NCBI GenBank assembly: GCA_023133295.1 | Contig: JAGLWT010000029.1 | Span: forward strand, 1 to 32,723 | Source of the DNA: a bacterium | GTDB taxonomy: Bacteria; AUK180 | DNA length: 32,723 nt | Reading direction: 5' to 3' | Shown here: positions 17,237 to 23,918 of the stretch, piece by piece | Layout of the letters: each line of letters opens with the position of its first letter | Numbering within the stretch: position 1 is the stretch's first letter | Position numbers and translations under genes: made by a program | The notes under the pieces: generated by a model | Seen by the model: only the letters and a program-made list of their open reading frames with translations | Told to the model about the DNA's origin: nothing | Databases searched by the model: none

Positions 17237-17715
17237 TAAAATCTTCTGATACTGCGGATTACACAAACCTTGTTCCGAAAGCGGATGAAGAGACATTTGC
17301 AGTATTGAAAACAGACGGAAGCACAACGAATCTTGTCCTTTATAAAGCTGATACAGGAGAGGAGACCGTTATTGTAGAAAACATTGATAGCCGTAAATAC
17401 GAAACAATCGGCTGGAATGCAGGCAATACATTGTTCGCGTATGATATCACAGCCGGGTACACTCCAGGGACAAGCTGTCCGTATCAGATTTACCCTGTTT
17501 CTCACAAGGTCAGAAAAAGAAATATCGAGATATTCGTATTTTCCCCGCTAACATCCAACATCCAGCATCCAACATCCGTATTCTCCCTCGGAGAATACTC
17601 AACCGTAATGAAATCGAAGCCGAGTCTTGCATCATACAACGGTAGGATAAACCAGGGACGGTTGTTGCATTTGTTGCAAAATCATAGAGAGTATTCAATA
17701 AATAATTGTATATAG
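17233..17715 (+). pseudogene. RHS propeller remnant (cassette 8), no core or tip
   Basis: From about 17245 the sequence matches parent 5313-5712 (SSDTADYTNLVPKADEETF through KPSLASYNG) and stops abruptly at 17643, where REP-like sequence begins. The left edge is within a few bases of the left edge of cassette 3, and the right edge falls in the cluster where cassettes 4 and 6 begin. Neither core nor tip remains. The last 24 codons of the frame are read from the repeat and are not protein-like. This is debris of an earlier cassette. Confidence 0.75.
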
Positions 17716-17864
17716 GGAATAATCTTTTGCCGGTTCTTTCATAATTGTTTATTCTATTGCTTCGGCTTGGATTTGCATTTCAATATGAAAGTGGTACAAT
17801 AAATATAATAATGAAGGGAGATTATATCTGATGACAGAGCAATTTGCAACAAATGCAACAACCG
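17655..17864. mobile_element. REP-like element ends, probable deleted RAYT/IS200-type unit
   Basis: GGGACGGT (17655-17662) opens a 22-nt arm at 17659-17680 that is a perfect inverted repeat of 17843-17864. The 162 nt between the arms hold an AT-rich promoter-like stretch, AAGGGAG and an ATG with only 15 codons. A related end lies at 19514-19540 and a hairpin with the same GGGACGGT at 20161. REP sequences with such G-rich ends are known to be moved by IS200-like REP-associated transposases; no transposase gene is present here, so I infer an internal deletion derivative. Confidence 0.5.
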
Positions 17865-17973
17865 CAGGTCTCCAGTAAAAAAAACATTGAAAAAAGTCGA
17901 AGCGAAAACTGTGAACCAGGAAATGGAAAAACATGCTATTCGTTGCTTCTATAAAAATTTGTTAAAAAAGGAC

Positions 17974-18001
17974 TTGACTTTTTTGTAAAATTATATATAA
18001 T
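17974..18001 (+). promoter_or_regulatory. Promoter of the TetR gene
   Basis: TTGACT at 17974-17979 and TATAAT at 17996-18001 are separated by 16 nt in AT-rich DNA. This is a strong sigma-70-type promoter. The operator-like palindrome at 18012 would overlap the early transcribed region. Confidence 0.7.
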
Positions 18002-18011
18002 TAGAACATAA

Positions 18012-18024
18012 GACTAATTTGGTC
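18012..18024. promoter_or_regulatory. Operator-like imperfect palindrome 1
   Basis: GACTAATTTGGTC is an imperfect palindrome just after the TetR promoter. A near copy lies at 18670-18682, 2 of 13 bases different. This is consistent with binding of the adjacent TetR protein and autorepression, by inference. Confidence 0.45.
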
Positions 18025-18048
18025 GATATATATGAAATGGAGCAAGAA

Positions 18049-18642
18049 ATGAGAAATATGACAAAACCGAAGAAAGATGTTAGAGAAATCATTATCAATT
18101 CATCGCGAGAAATCTTTGCTCGATTTGGTTTTAGGAAAACAACGATGGATGAGATTGCTCAGGCATCTCATAAAGCAAAAAGTTCTATATACCACTATTT
18201 CAAAAGTAAGGAGGAAATATTTCAAGCAATAGTGGAAAAAGAAAGCCAATTACTAAAGGCAGAACTTACAAAAGCTATTAACGACGAAGATACTCCCCAG
18301 AAAAAACTATATGCTTATGTTATAAAAAGAATGCATTCTCTACGGCGTTTGGTAAACTTCTACAGTGCAATCAGAGATGAATATCTTGAACATTATAGTT
18401 TTATCGAAAAGTTAAGAGAAAAGCACGACAAAGAAGAAGCTAAAATAGTAAAAGAGATCCTGAATAAAGGGATTGAGAAAGGAATTTATAGCATTAAAGA
18501 TTTAGAGATTACAGCATTTGCTATTATCACTGCCTTAAAGGGATTGGAGTTTTCTTGGGCTGTAGAAAGCGATGTTCCCAGGATTGAAAAGAATATTGAT
18601 GATTTATTGGAGATACTTCTTTACGGAATAGTTAAAAGATAA
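18049..18642 (+). CDS. TetR/AcrR-family transcriptional regulator
   Basis: The frame opens at a TTG (18019), but that start lies on top of the operator-like palindrome. GGAG at 18039-18042 favours ATG 18049 (197 residues); ATG 18058 is also possible. Residues 10-58 form the TetR DNA-binding domain: REIIINSSREIFARFGF, KTTMDEIAQASHKAKSSIYHYF and KSKEEIF, with the recognition helix at about 42-51. The rest is an all-helical ligand-binding and dimerisation domain of normal family length, with no recognisable ligand signature. The gene has its own promoter and lies upstream of a glycosyltransferase gene on the same strand, whose upstream region carries a second copy of the operator-like site. It may control both genes; the ligand is unknown. 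Confidence 0.9.
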   Translation: MRNMTKPKKDVREIIINSSREIFARFGFRKTTMDEIAQASHKAKSSIYHYFKSKEEIFQAIVEKESQLLKAELTKAINDEDTPQKKLYAYVIKRMHSLRRLVNFYSAIRDEYLEHYSFIEKLREKHDKEEAKIVKEILNKGIEKGIYSIKDLEITAFAIITALKGLEFSWAVESDVPRIEKNIDDLLEILLYGIVKR

Positions 18643-18669
18643 TTTTTTTTGCCCATGAAGCGAATAAAA

Positions 18670-18682
18670 AACTAAATTGGTC
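18670..18682. promoter_or_regulatory. Operator-like imperfect palindrome 2
   Basis: AACTAAATTGGTC differs from the site at 18012-18024 at two positions. It lies 102 nt upstream of the glycosyltransferase start. Paired sites around a tetR-type gene commonly mark its regulon. Confidence 0.4.
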
Positions 18683-18783
18683 TATAAATGCGAAAGACAT
18701 GATGAAGAAATATAAAAAAAATGAGGATAGTGTTATTTTGGTTGTAATTCGCGCAGGTTTAACCTGAGGAGGAAGTGTTACAA

Positions 18784-19446
18784 ATGGTGATTAATTCAAA
18801 AAAAACAATAGCAATAGTGCCGGTATTTAATGAAGAAAATACGATAAAAAGCGTATTGGATACCCTGGAGAGGTCATATCTAATAGATGAGATCATTGTT
18901 GTGAACGATGCATCTACGGACAATACTCTCAGAATTATTAGGAATATGAACTCGGAAAAGATAAGAGTACTGTCATTAGATGAAAATGTAGGGAAAAGCC
19001 GCGCTATTCAGTTCGCGGTGAAAGATTTGGATGCGGACATACTCTTTTTTTGCGATGGAGATCTTCATAATTTTTCAGAAGAGCATATAGAACAGATCCT
19101 GGCGCCATTTGCTACTTCTGAAGTTGCTATGTCGGTAGGATTACGGGATTATCATCCTGCAGTGAATTTGTTTTCAAAAACAGTTTTTCCTTTAATAACC
19201 GGAGAAAGGGCGGTGTCATATCCTCAATTTGGAAATGTAATATGTGATACTCTTATGAAAGGATATGACATAGAGCCTGTTCTAAATCATTATTGTAGAA
19301 AACATAAAATCCCGGTTTATAAAAATATCCTTACGGGGGTAAGGCAGACAAACAAGCCTATAAAAAGGAAACATGGGACATTTCTATTGATGAAACAATC
19401 GATAGAGATCATGCGAACAATGGTATTGTTGAAGATAAGGAAATAA
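18784..19446 (+). CDS. Family 2 glycosyltransferase
   Basis: I chose ATG 18784, 11 nt after the strong GAGGAGG at 18766-18772, over the GTG at 18775 that nearly touches it. The 220-residue protein has a GT-A fold pattern: IAIVPVFNEENTI (9-21), VVNDASTDNT (39-48), GKSRAIQ (70-76) and the metal-binding DGD at 91-93 after ILFF. It resembles the catalytic domain of polyprenyl-phosphate sugar transferases, but has no C-terminal membrane segments, so the acceptor cannot be named. An imperfect palindrome, CAGGTTTAACCTG (18754-18766), abuts the ribosome binding site and might fold over it. Control by the upstream TetR protein is plausible. Confidence 0.88.
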   Translation: MVINSKKTIAIVPVFNEENTIKSVLDTLERSYLIDEIIVVNDASTDNTLRIIRNMNSEKIRVLSLDENVGKSRAIQFAVKDLDADILFFCDGDLHNFSEEHIEQILAPFATSEVAMSVGLRDYHPAVNLFSKTVFPLITGERAVSYPQFGNVICDTLMKGYDIEPVLNHYCRKHKIPVYKNILTGVRQTNKPIKRKHGTFLLMKQSIEIMRTMVLLKIRK

Positions 19447-19513
19447 ATGGCTTGTCCCGCATACTTTTGAAATGCTGGAAGAAGGGAGGTATTTGAGGCT
19501 TGAACAATAATAG

Positions 19514-19540
19514 TGCAACAAATGCAACAACCGCCCCCAA
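19514..19540 (-). repeat. REP-like end, third copy
   Basis: Bases 19514-19533 repeat 20 nt of the arm at 17845-17864 in the same orientation and continue into CCCCCAAT. On the minus strand this reads as a G-rich end followed by GGTTGTTGCATTTGTTGCA. It is a solitary copy between the glycosyltransferase and UPF0145 genes. Confidence 0.55.
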
Positions 19541-19566
19541 TAGCTATTGATAACGGGCCTCTTCCC

Positions 19567-19575
19567 TGCTATAAT
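19567..19575 (+). promoter_or_regulatory. Extended -10 promoter element of the UPF0145 gene
   Basis: TGCTATAAT is an extended -10 (TGn before TATAAT). It lies only 19 nt before the ATG, so the transcript would begin next to the ribosome binding site GGAGGAGG at 19581. Confidence 0.45.
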
Positions 19576-19594
19576 ATGATGGAGGAGGAAAATC

Positions 19595-20152
19595 ATGAAA
19601 TTTCTTCGAACTATCGGATCATTAGCTTTTGTACTCGGGCTCTTCACTGCAATATTCGCCGGTGCGCCATGGCATATCATGGTCTCTGAAGATCCAGTTA
19701 TACCGTGGTGGTTGAAAGCAGCAGTATTCTGTATTCTTGGCGGAATACTTCTAGTCTTGCTTACCGTGGCGCTGGAGCTTGGGAAAAACAAGGCATCGCA
19801 AGGACCTCTTCAGCCTTCTGAATCCGGATCAGATATCATGCTTGTGAATTCCGAAGAGATCCCGAATCGTAAGATCACAGAGGCAGTGGGCTTGGTAAAG
19901 GGACATACAATATTTGCTATCTGGGTGGGGAAGGACCTTTCCGCGATGCTGCGTCTCGTACTTGGCGGAGAATTGACCGAATATACCGAAATGATGGGGA
20001 ATGCCCGCAAGATCGCCACTGACAGAATGGTGAAACAAGCCGCTGAAATAGGCGCGGATGCGATCATCAATATCCGTTATATGACCACCAGCGTTGTCGG
20101 CAGCGCAGCCGAACTTCTTGTATACGGCACAGCGGTAAAGCTCAGTAAATAA
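19595..20152 (+). CDS. UPF0145 (YbjQ-like) protein with two N-terminal membrane segments
   Basis: A 185-residue protein. Residues about 7-27 and 38-62 are transmembrane. Residues 80-183 match the UPF0145/YbjQ fold: a strand after a promotor region VNSEEIPNRKITEAVGLVKG, then RKIATDRMVKQAAEIGADAIINIRY and a final VYGTAVKL strand. Members form pentamers and have been called putative heavy-metal-binding, but the biochemical role is not settled. Most members lack membrane segments, so the anchor is a variation. GGAGGAGG precedes the ATG by 6 nt. No operon partner is evident. Confidence 0.85.
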   Translation: MKFLRTIGSLAFVLGLFTAIFAGAPWHIMVSEDPVIPWWLKAAVFCILGGILLVLLTVALELGKNKASQGPLQPSESGSDIMLVNSEEIPNRKITEAVGLVKGHTIFAIWVGKDLSAMLRLVLGGELTEYTEMMGNARKIATDRMVKQAAEIGADAIINIRYMTTSVVGSAAELLVYGTAVKLSK

Positions 20153-20160
20153 GGAAATTG

Positions 20161-20192
20161 GGGACGGTGGTCCCGAAACTGATAGTTCCGGG
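20161..20192. repeat. REP-like double hairpin
   Basis: GGGAC (20161-20165) pairs with GTCCC (20170-20174), and an overlapping longer hairpin at 20172-20192 (CCCG..AACT, loop GAT, AGTT..CGGG) has eight pairs and one mismatch. It begins with the same GGGACGGT as the element at 17655. It could also limit transcription from the UPF0145 gene, but no T-run follows. Confidence 0.55.
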
Positions 20193-20309
20193 ATAAATTG
20201 CACAAGTAGAAAAATCGGAGAAGTAAGGATAAGACTCTTTTTTTATAATAGATTTTGTCTTAAAAATATTCAGATCCATCTGAAGTCATCCAGTCAAATT
20301 CATATCCAT

Positions 20310-20338
20310 TTGTACTCTTGGGACAGTTATGGTATAAT
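20310..20338 (+). promoter_or_regulatory. Promoter of the NYN-domain gene
   Basis: TTGTAC (20310-20315), 17-nt spacer, TATAAT (20333-20338). The -10 is part of TTATGGTATAAT, a string also found at 22879-22890 and, with one change, before the acyltransferase gene. It lies 38 nt upstream of the ATG. Confidence 0.6.
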
Positions 20339-20376
20339 CCAAAGTTGGAGGGGATTACATTTAAGAGGTGTTAACA

Positions 20377-21558
20377 ATGAATGAAAAAAATATTGCGATC
20401 TATCTGGATTTTGAGAACCTGGTTCTTTCGGCTGAAGAAGTTTATCCTTCGAAGACAAAACCGTTATTACTCGGGCCGCTTGTCGACTATATAGCGTCTA
20501 AGGGAAATATCTGCATAAAGAAGGCGTATGCTGACTGGTCAAAGCACATATTTTCTCAGTATCAGAGATCGTTGATAGGATATGGATTTGAAATGATCCA
20601 TCTGCCGGGAACGACTTCCCAAGGCAAGAACGGCGCTGATGTGAGATTGGCGATCGATGCGATAGAGAATATGGCTTCTTTTGAAATTCTCGATACCTTC
20701 GTTGTAGGGTCGGGAGATACGGATTTTATTTCACTAATACAGAATATCCGCGCGAGAGGCAAGTCGGTGATCGTTCTGGGATTCGAACATAGTGTCGGAG
20801 CATTGATAAAAACAAGTTCTAGTGAATTCAAGTCCCTTGATGAATTACTGGGCGCCCCTGAAAAGGAATCATTATCATCGGATCTGATACAGGAAGTCGA
20901 GGGCTCCTATGGCCGCGACCTGATGATCAGGTATGTGAAAAACAGAGATAATGACGATCCTATTCAAATGTCGAAATTAAAACTCGACCTGTTGAGACTG
21001 GATCCCTCATTTTCAGAGAAAAAATTGGGCTTTTCCACATTTAAAAAATATGTGGAATCTCTTTCGGGAGATGTCGTGGATAAGATAGACCCTTCCCGTG
21101 ACAGCGGACTTCCCGTCGTCTTTTTTAAAGAGGTTCAAACTCCTCAGAAAAAGAAAACGAATACCAGAGATGCGGCAAAGAGATTTCTCCAGAAGAATCT
21201 GAAGTATATGAGAAAATCCCCTAAGCGAACCGAAATATCAAGATTGCTCTTTAAGGTCTTTCAGGACAGAAAAGAAATATCGATGCATGATCTGACAGAA
21301 GAAGTGTTCCATAAGACCAATGGGCTTCCTAGGATCACTATCAGAAAATATATCAATACATTATTCGCGGACAAGGCGTTCATCTTCGCCAAAGAAGATA
21401 CAGTTGAATCCCTATTGGATCGTCCATTGAAGTTGAATCGGAGGATAGAAAATCCTGAAACTCTGGAAAAAATCTATGTGAGCCGTATCGTCGAGATCAT
21501 AACGAACCGCTTCCCCGATCTTAAAGAAAAGACGGATATACAGAAGATACTGAAGTAG
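20377..21558 (+). CDS. NYN-domain (LabA/DUF88-type) putative RNase with C-terminal LOTUS-like domains
   Basis: ATG 20377 is preferred because AGAGGTG (20364-20370) is well spaced; a GTG at 20368 is within that site. The 393-residue protein opens with a NYN/PIN-like nuclease domain (1-155): D11 and N14 in IAIYLDFENL, D88 and D94 in GADVRLAIDA, and D114/D116 in VGSGDTDF, the expected acidic metal-binding cluster. Residues about 165-250 (SYGRDLMIRYVKN to VVFFKE) look like an OST-HTH/LOTUS domain. The remaining 130 residues hold a further winged-helix-like region. NYN-LOTUS proteins are thought to act on RNA. The gene stands alone with its own promoter. It is convergent to the membrane protein gene downstream. 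Confidence 0.87.
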   Translation: MNEKNIAIYLDFENLVLSAEEVYPSKTKPLLLGPLVDYIASKGNICIKKAYADWSKHIFSQYQRSLIGYGFEMIHLPGTTSQGKNGADVRLAIDAIENMASFEILDTFVVGSGDTDFISLIQNIRARGKSVIVLGFEHSVGALIKTSSSEFKSLDELLGAPEKESLSSDLIQEVEGSYGRDLMIRYVKNRDNDDPIQMSKLKLDLLRLDPSFSEKKLGFSTFKKYVESLSGDVVDKIDPSRDSGLPVVFFKEVQTPQKKKTNTRDAAKRFLQKNLKYMRKSPKRTEISRLLFKVFQDRKEISMHDLTEEVFHKTNGLPRITIRKYINTLFADKAFIFAKEDTVESLLDRPLKLNRRIENPETLEKIYVSRIVEIITNRFPDLKEKTDIQKILK

Positions 21559-21568
21559 AGTAAATAAG

Positions 21569-21601
21569 AGGTTAGAGGTTGGAGGCTGGAGGTTGGTTGG
21601 A
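21569..21601. repeat. GGTTGGAGGCTGGAGG-type intergenic repeat
   Basis: A short tandem pattern of GGTTGGAGG units after the NYN gene. Shorter copies occur at about 22447-22460. Over 23 nt it matches the reverse complement of the in-frame repeat at 5617-5646 at 19 positions, with G for T at the same place in each unit. Confidence 0.6.
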
Positions 21602-21657
21602 GAATGGGAACAAGAAGTGCAACCGTAACCGGAAAATCAATATTTCATTTGCCGCCA

Positions 21658-22248
21658 CTATTTTTTAGGTCTTTTTTTTACGGTGTAATATACCACGGAT
21701 GCCGCAATGCCGATCAGGTTCCCCCAAAAATTGCTGAAGAAATCGGTCATAAGATTTTCATAAGGATTAGTGCTTCCGATGTCCCCGGGACCAAGCAGAA
21801 AAAAGCCCTCGCCCTCGCCGAACAATCGGTAGCCGGCGAATTCGATCAGCTCATTTAAGAGGCCGATGCCAAGGGTGAGCAATACGGCGAACAAAGCATT
21901 TTCCAGCAGTGGTATCCTGAATTTTCTTAAATATTGAAAGCAGAGTATTGCCAATGTAATACTCGCATAAACATGGATATAAGTATCATACTCCAGCCCA
22001 AAAAAGGTCCTTCCATATAAACCGAACACCGCCGCTGAGTGCATTACAACGATCCCGGATAATAAGATGAAGACAAATGGAGTCATATTGAGGGTTTTTT
22101 TCATAAGAAACAGTACAAATAATACTAAACCCCAGAAAAGTGAATCGATCGCCCAGACGGGATTACCCTTTATAAAGGCAATAAGTGAAAGCACTGCCAG
22201 AATCGAATAAACAGAAATTAAGATCAATTTATATGCGCGTTTGTTCAT
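21658..22248 (-). CDS. DUF2238 (YjdF)-like polytopic membrane protein
   Basis: The frame stays open to 22437, but the added 63 residues (for example HCALSTVPCPLC) are translated tandem repeats, so I start at the ATG 22248-22246 (MNKRAYKL, 196 residues). About six membrane segments are visible. The conserved polar residues fit DUF2238: H70 (VMHSAAVFGLYG), Y87-D88 with H92 (EYDTYIH), E133 and E136 (NELIEF) and GPGD followed by NLMTDFFSNFWGNLIG. Function of the family is unknown; metal-dependent membrane chemistry is possible from the residue pattern. The gene is monocistronic, convergent to the NYN gene, with no strong ribosome binding site visible. Confidence 0.75.
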   Translation of the reverse strand: MNKRAYKLILISVYSILAVLSLIAFIKGNPVWAIDSLFWGLVLFVLFLMKKTLNMTPFVFILLSGIVVMHSAAVFGLYGRTFFGLEYDTYIHVYASITLAILCFQYLRKFRIPLLENALFAVLLTLGIGLLNELIEFAGYRLFGEGEGFFLLGPGDIGSTNPYENLMTDFFSNFWGNLIGIAASVVYYTVKKRPKK

Positions 22249-22593
22249 AATGGTTAAATTAGCATAACAACTAATTAAAATCAATACCTGAGCAAGTGCA
22301 AAAAAAGGTGTGAAGTGTGATGTGTGAAGTGTAAAGTGGGTATGCTTCGCAGTGCACAAGGGACAAGGCACAGTGGACAAGGCACAGTGGACAAGGCACA
22401 GAATACAGTGAACAATTAAGAAATGAACAATGAACAATTAGGGAAGAGGTTGGAGGTTGGGGCAGAGGGTATTAAGAGTAATTGACAATGGACAATTGAC
22501 AGTTGACAATTACCCGGAAGGTTCAAAAGTTCAAAGGTTCAAGGTTGCGCTACGCAGTACACAAGCGACAAGAGTACAAGGCACAAGTTAATA

Positions 22594-22698
22594 GGATGAT
22601 AGGTTGATAAGTGCCCACGAGCACAAGTGACAAGTGCACAAGGTTAAGATAAGAAGAAGTGGATGGATTCTTCAATCGCTAACGCTCCTTCAGAATGA
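22594..22698. repeat. Dispersed repeat, copy 1
   Basis: About 105 nt that match 31007-31119 at roughly 90 percent, in the same orientation. The unit runs from GGATGATAGG through CCCACGAGCACAAG, GGTTAAGATAAGAAGAAGTG and GCTAACGCTCCTTCAGAATG. Confidence 0.75.
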
Positions 22699-22884
22699 CA
22701 AATATATAGCTCATCGGTCTCAAAATTTTCATTCTCCACTGTTCCACTGGGTCAGTTGCTAATAATTGTTAACTGTCAATTGTACATTGTTCATTGTCTT
22801 TAGGCACAGCATGCTGTACCCCACAATTGTTCTCTCATTACTCATTATTCACTATTCACTATTCACTTTTCACTATTCTTATGG

Positions 22885-22890
22885 TATAAT
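22885..22890 (+). promoter_or_regulatory. Candidate -10 (TATAAT) five bases before the GT4 start
   Basis: TTATGGTATAAT ends at 22890 and the ATG of the glycosyltransferase is at 22896. If used, transcription would start on or at the start codon and the mRNA would be leaderless. No Shine-Dalgarno sequence is present. Confidence 0.45.
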
Positions 22891-22895
22891 TATCT

Positions 22896-23891
22896 ATGAG
22901 AACCTATGATACGGTAATTTACGGGATGTTCAAATCCTATTACTCATGGGCTTATGTCCTCAGAAATCTCGCAAAAAATCTCATAGATAATGGTGCTGAT
23001 ATTGTGATCAAGCTTAAAAAAGGCATTGGTTACGACCCTCATTTTCCACTCCCGGACTATTTGGAAAAACGGGTCAGGGATAATACCGTTATCGGAAAAA
23101 AGGAGATCGCTCTGGTACACCCGTCTCTTTACAAGAATATGAGGGGCGATAATAAGATCGGTATTCTCGTTTATGAGACCTTTCCGTTGCCTTCCGATTG
23201 GGTTGAGAATATCAATGAATATCTTGATGAGCTCGTTGTCCCTTCCCGCTTTGTCAAAGATATCGCGGCACGTTCCGGTGTCAATAAACCGATATCGGTG
23301 TGGCCTTTCCCTTATGAAATAAAAAAAGTAGCACAAAGGCCCGTAAATGAGAAATTCACTTTTCTAACTATCGCTACACCGCACAAAAGAAAGAACATCA
23401 GCTTTATGCTCCATGGATTTCTCGAAGTGTTCGGTCATCAGGAGAATATGGAATTTATCTTGAAAACCCTTCCGGAAAAGAAATCAGGAAAACTGAAGCA
23501 TTGGGAAGAATCGGTGAAAGAGATAAAAAAAGAATACGAGCATTATGAGAATGTCAAGGTCATCGACGAATATTATTCCGATGATGATATACAGCTTCTC
23601 CTGCAATGCGCGGACTGTTATGTTCAATTATCCAGTTCCGAAGCATTCGGCATCACGATCTTTCAAGCATTGGACTTCGGCATACCTGTTATTGCGACTA
23701 ATTATGGCGGATATGTGGAATATCTCCAGGGCAAGTATATTCCGGTTGATTTCAGCCTCAAACATATGAAGGGGATCTGCTACGGGGAAGAAGATGTCCC
23801 GGTGCTTGCCGCTTTGCCGAATTGGGAATCATATAAAGCTAATCTAAGAGAGGTTTACGGAAAATTCCACAACGATCCCAACCTTGAATAA
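22896..23891 (+). CDS. Family 4 (GT-B) glycosyltransferase
   Basis: A 331-residue protein. The N-terminal half starts with a strand and loop YDTVIYGMFKSYYSWAYVLRNL typical of the acceptor domain. The C-terminal half has FLTIATPHKRKNISFMLHGF (donor-domain start), the strand before a UDP/GDP-sugar pocket (CADCYVQLSSSEAFGITIFQALDFGIPVIATNYGG). E249 is kept, but the second Glu of the EX7E motif is replaced by Q257. Sequence around the start gives no ribosome binding site, but the first strand begins at residue 4, so an internal start would cut the fold. It lies 27 nt before the exported repeat protein and may head the run of genes to 30477. The sugar and acceptor are unknown. Confidence 0.88.
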   Translation: MRTYDTVIYGMFKSYYSWAYVLRNLAKNLIDNGADIVIKLKKGIGYDPHFPLPDYLEKRVRDNTVIGKKEIALVHPSLYKNMRGDNKIGILVYETFPLPSDWVENINEYLDELVVPSRFVKDIAARSGVNKPISVWPFPYEIKKVAQRPVNEKFTFLTIATPHKRKNISFMLHGFLEVFGHQENMEFILKTLPEKKSGKLKHWEESVKEIKKEYEHYENVKVIDEYYSDDDIQLLLQCADCYVQLSSSEAFGITIFQALDFGIPVIATNYGGYVEYLQGKYIPVDFSLKHMKGICYGEEDVPVLAALPNWESYKANLREVYGKFHNDPNLE

Positions 23892-23918
23892 ATCATTCGA
23901 TTAGTGTAATATATACAG

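Larger units (their letters stand above)
22300..22895. repeat. Repeat-rich non-coding region
   Basis: No gene is visible. The region is a patchwork: a 14-nt unit GGACAAGGCACAGT in 2.9 tandem copies (22361-22401), GAACAATGAACAATTA strings, GGTTGGAGG units, an inverted-repeat pair (22481-22512 with 22763-22795), ACAAGTG-type 10-nt units, a dispersed repeat (22594-22698) and tandem ATTCACT units (about 22845-22875) leading to the next promoter. Confidence 0.75.

Noticed and set aside
18643..18650. T-run after TetR considered as a terminator
   Set aside because: No stable stem precedes the eight Ts.
18636..18767. Open frame reading AHEANKKLNWSINAKDMMKK between TetR and the glycosyltransferase
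   Set aside because: About 43 codons with only an internal ATG, in AT-rich DNA that contains the operator-like site. It could be a remnant or leader peptide but is not supported as a gene.
21604..21858. Plus-strand frame of 84 codons
   Set aside because: It is antisense to the DUF2238-like gene and shows no protein features.
22249..22437. N-terminal extension of the DUF2238-like protein
   Set aside because: The extra residues translate tandem repeats (GTGCACAAGGGACAAGG units), and a natural start lies at 22248.
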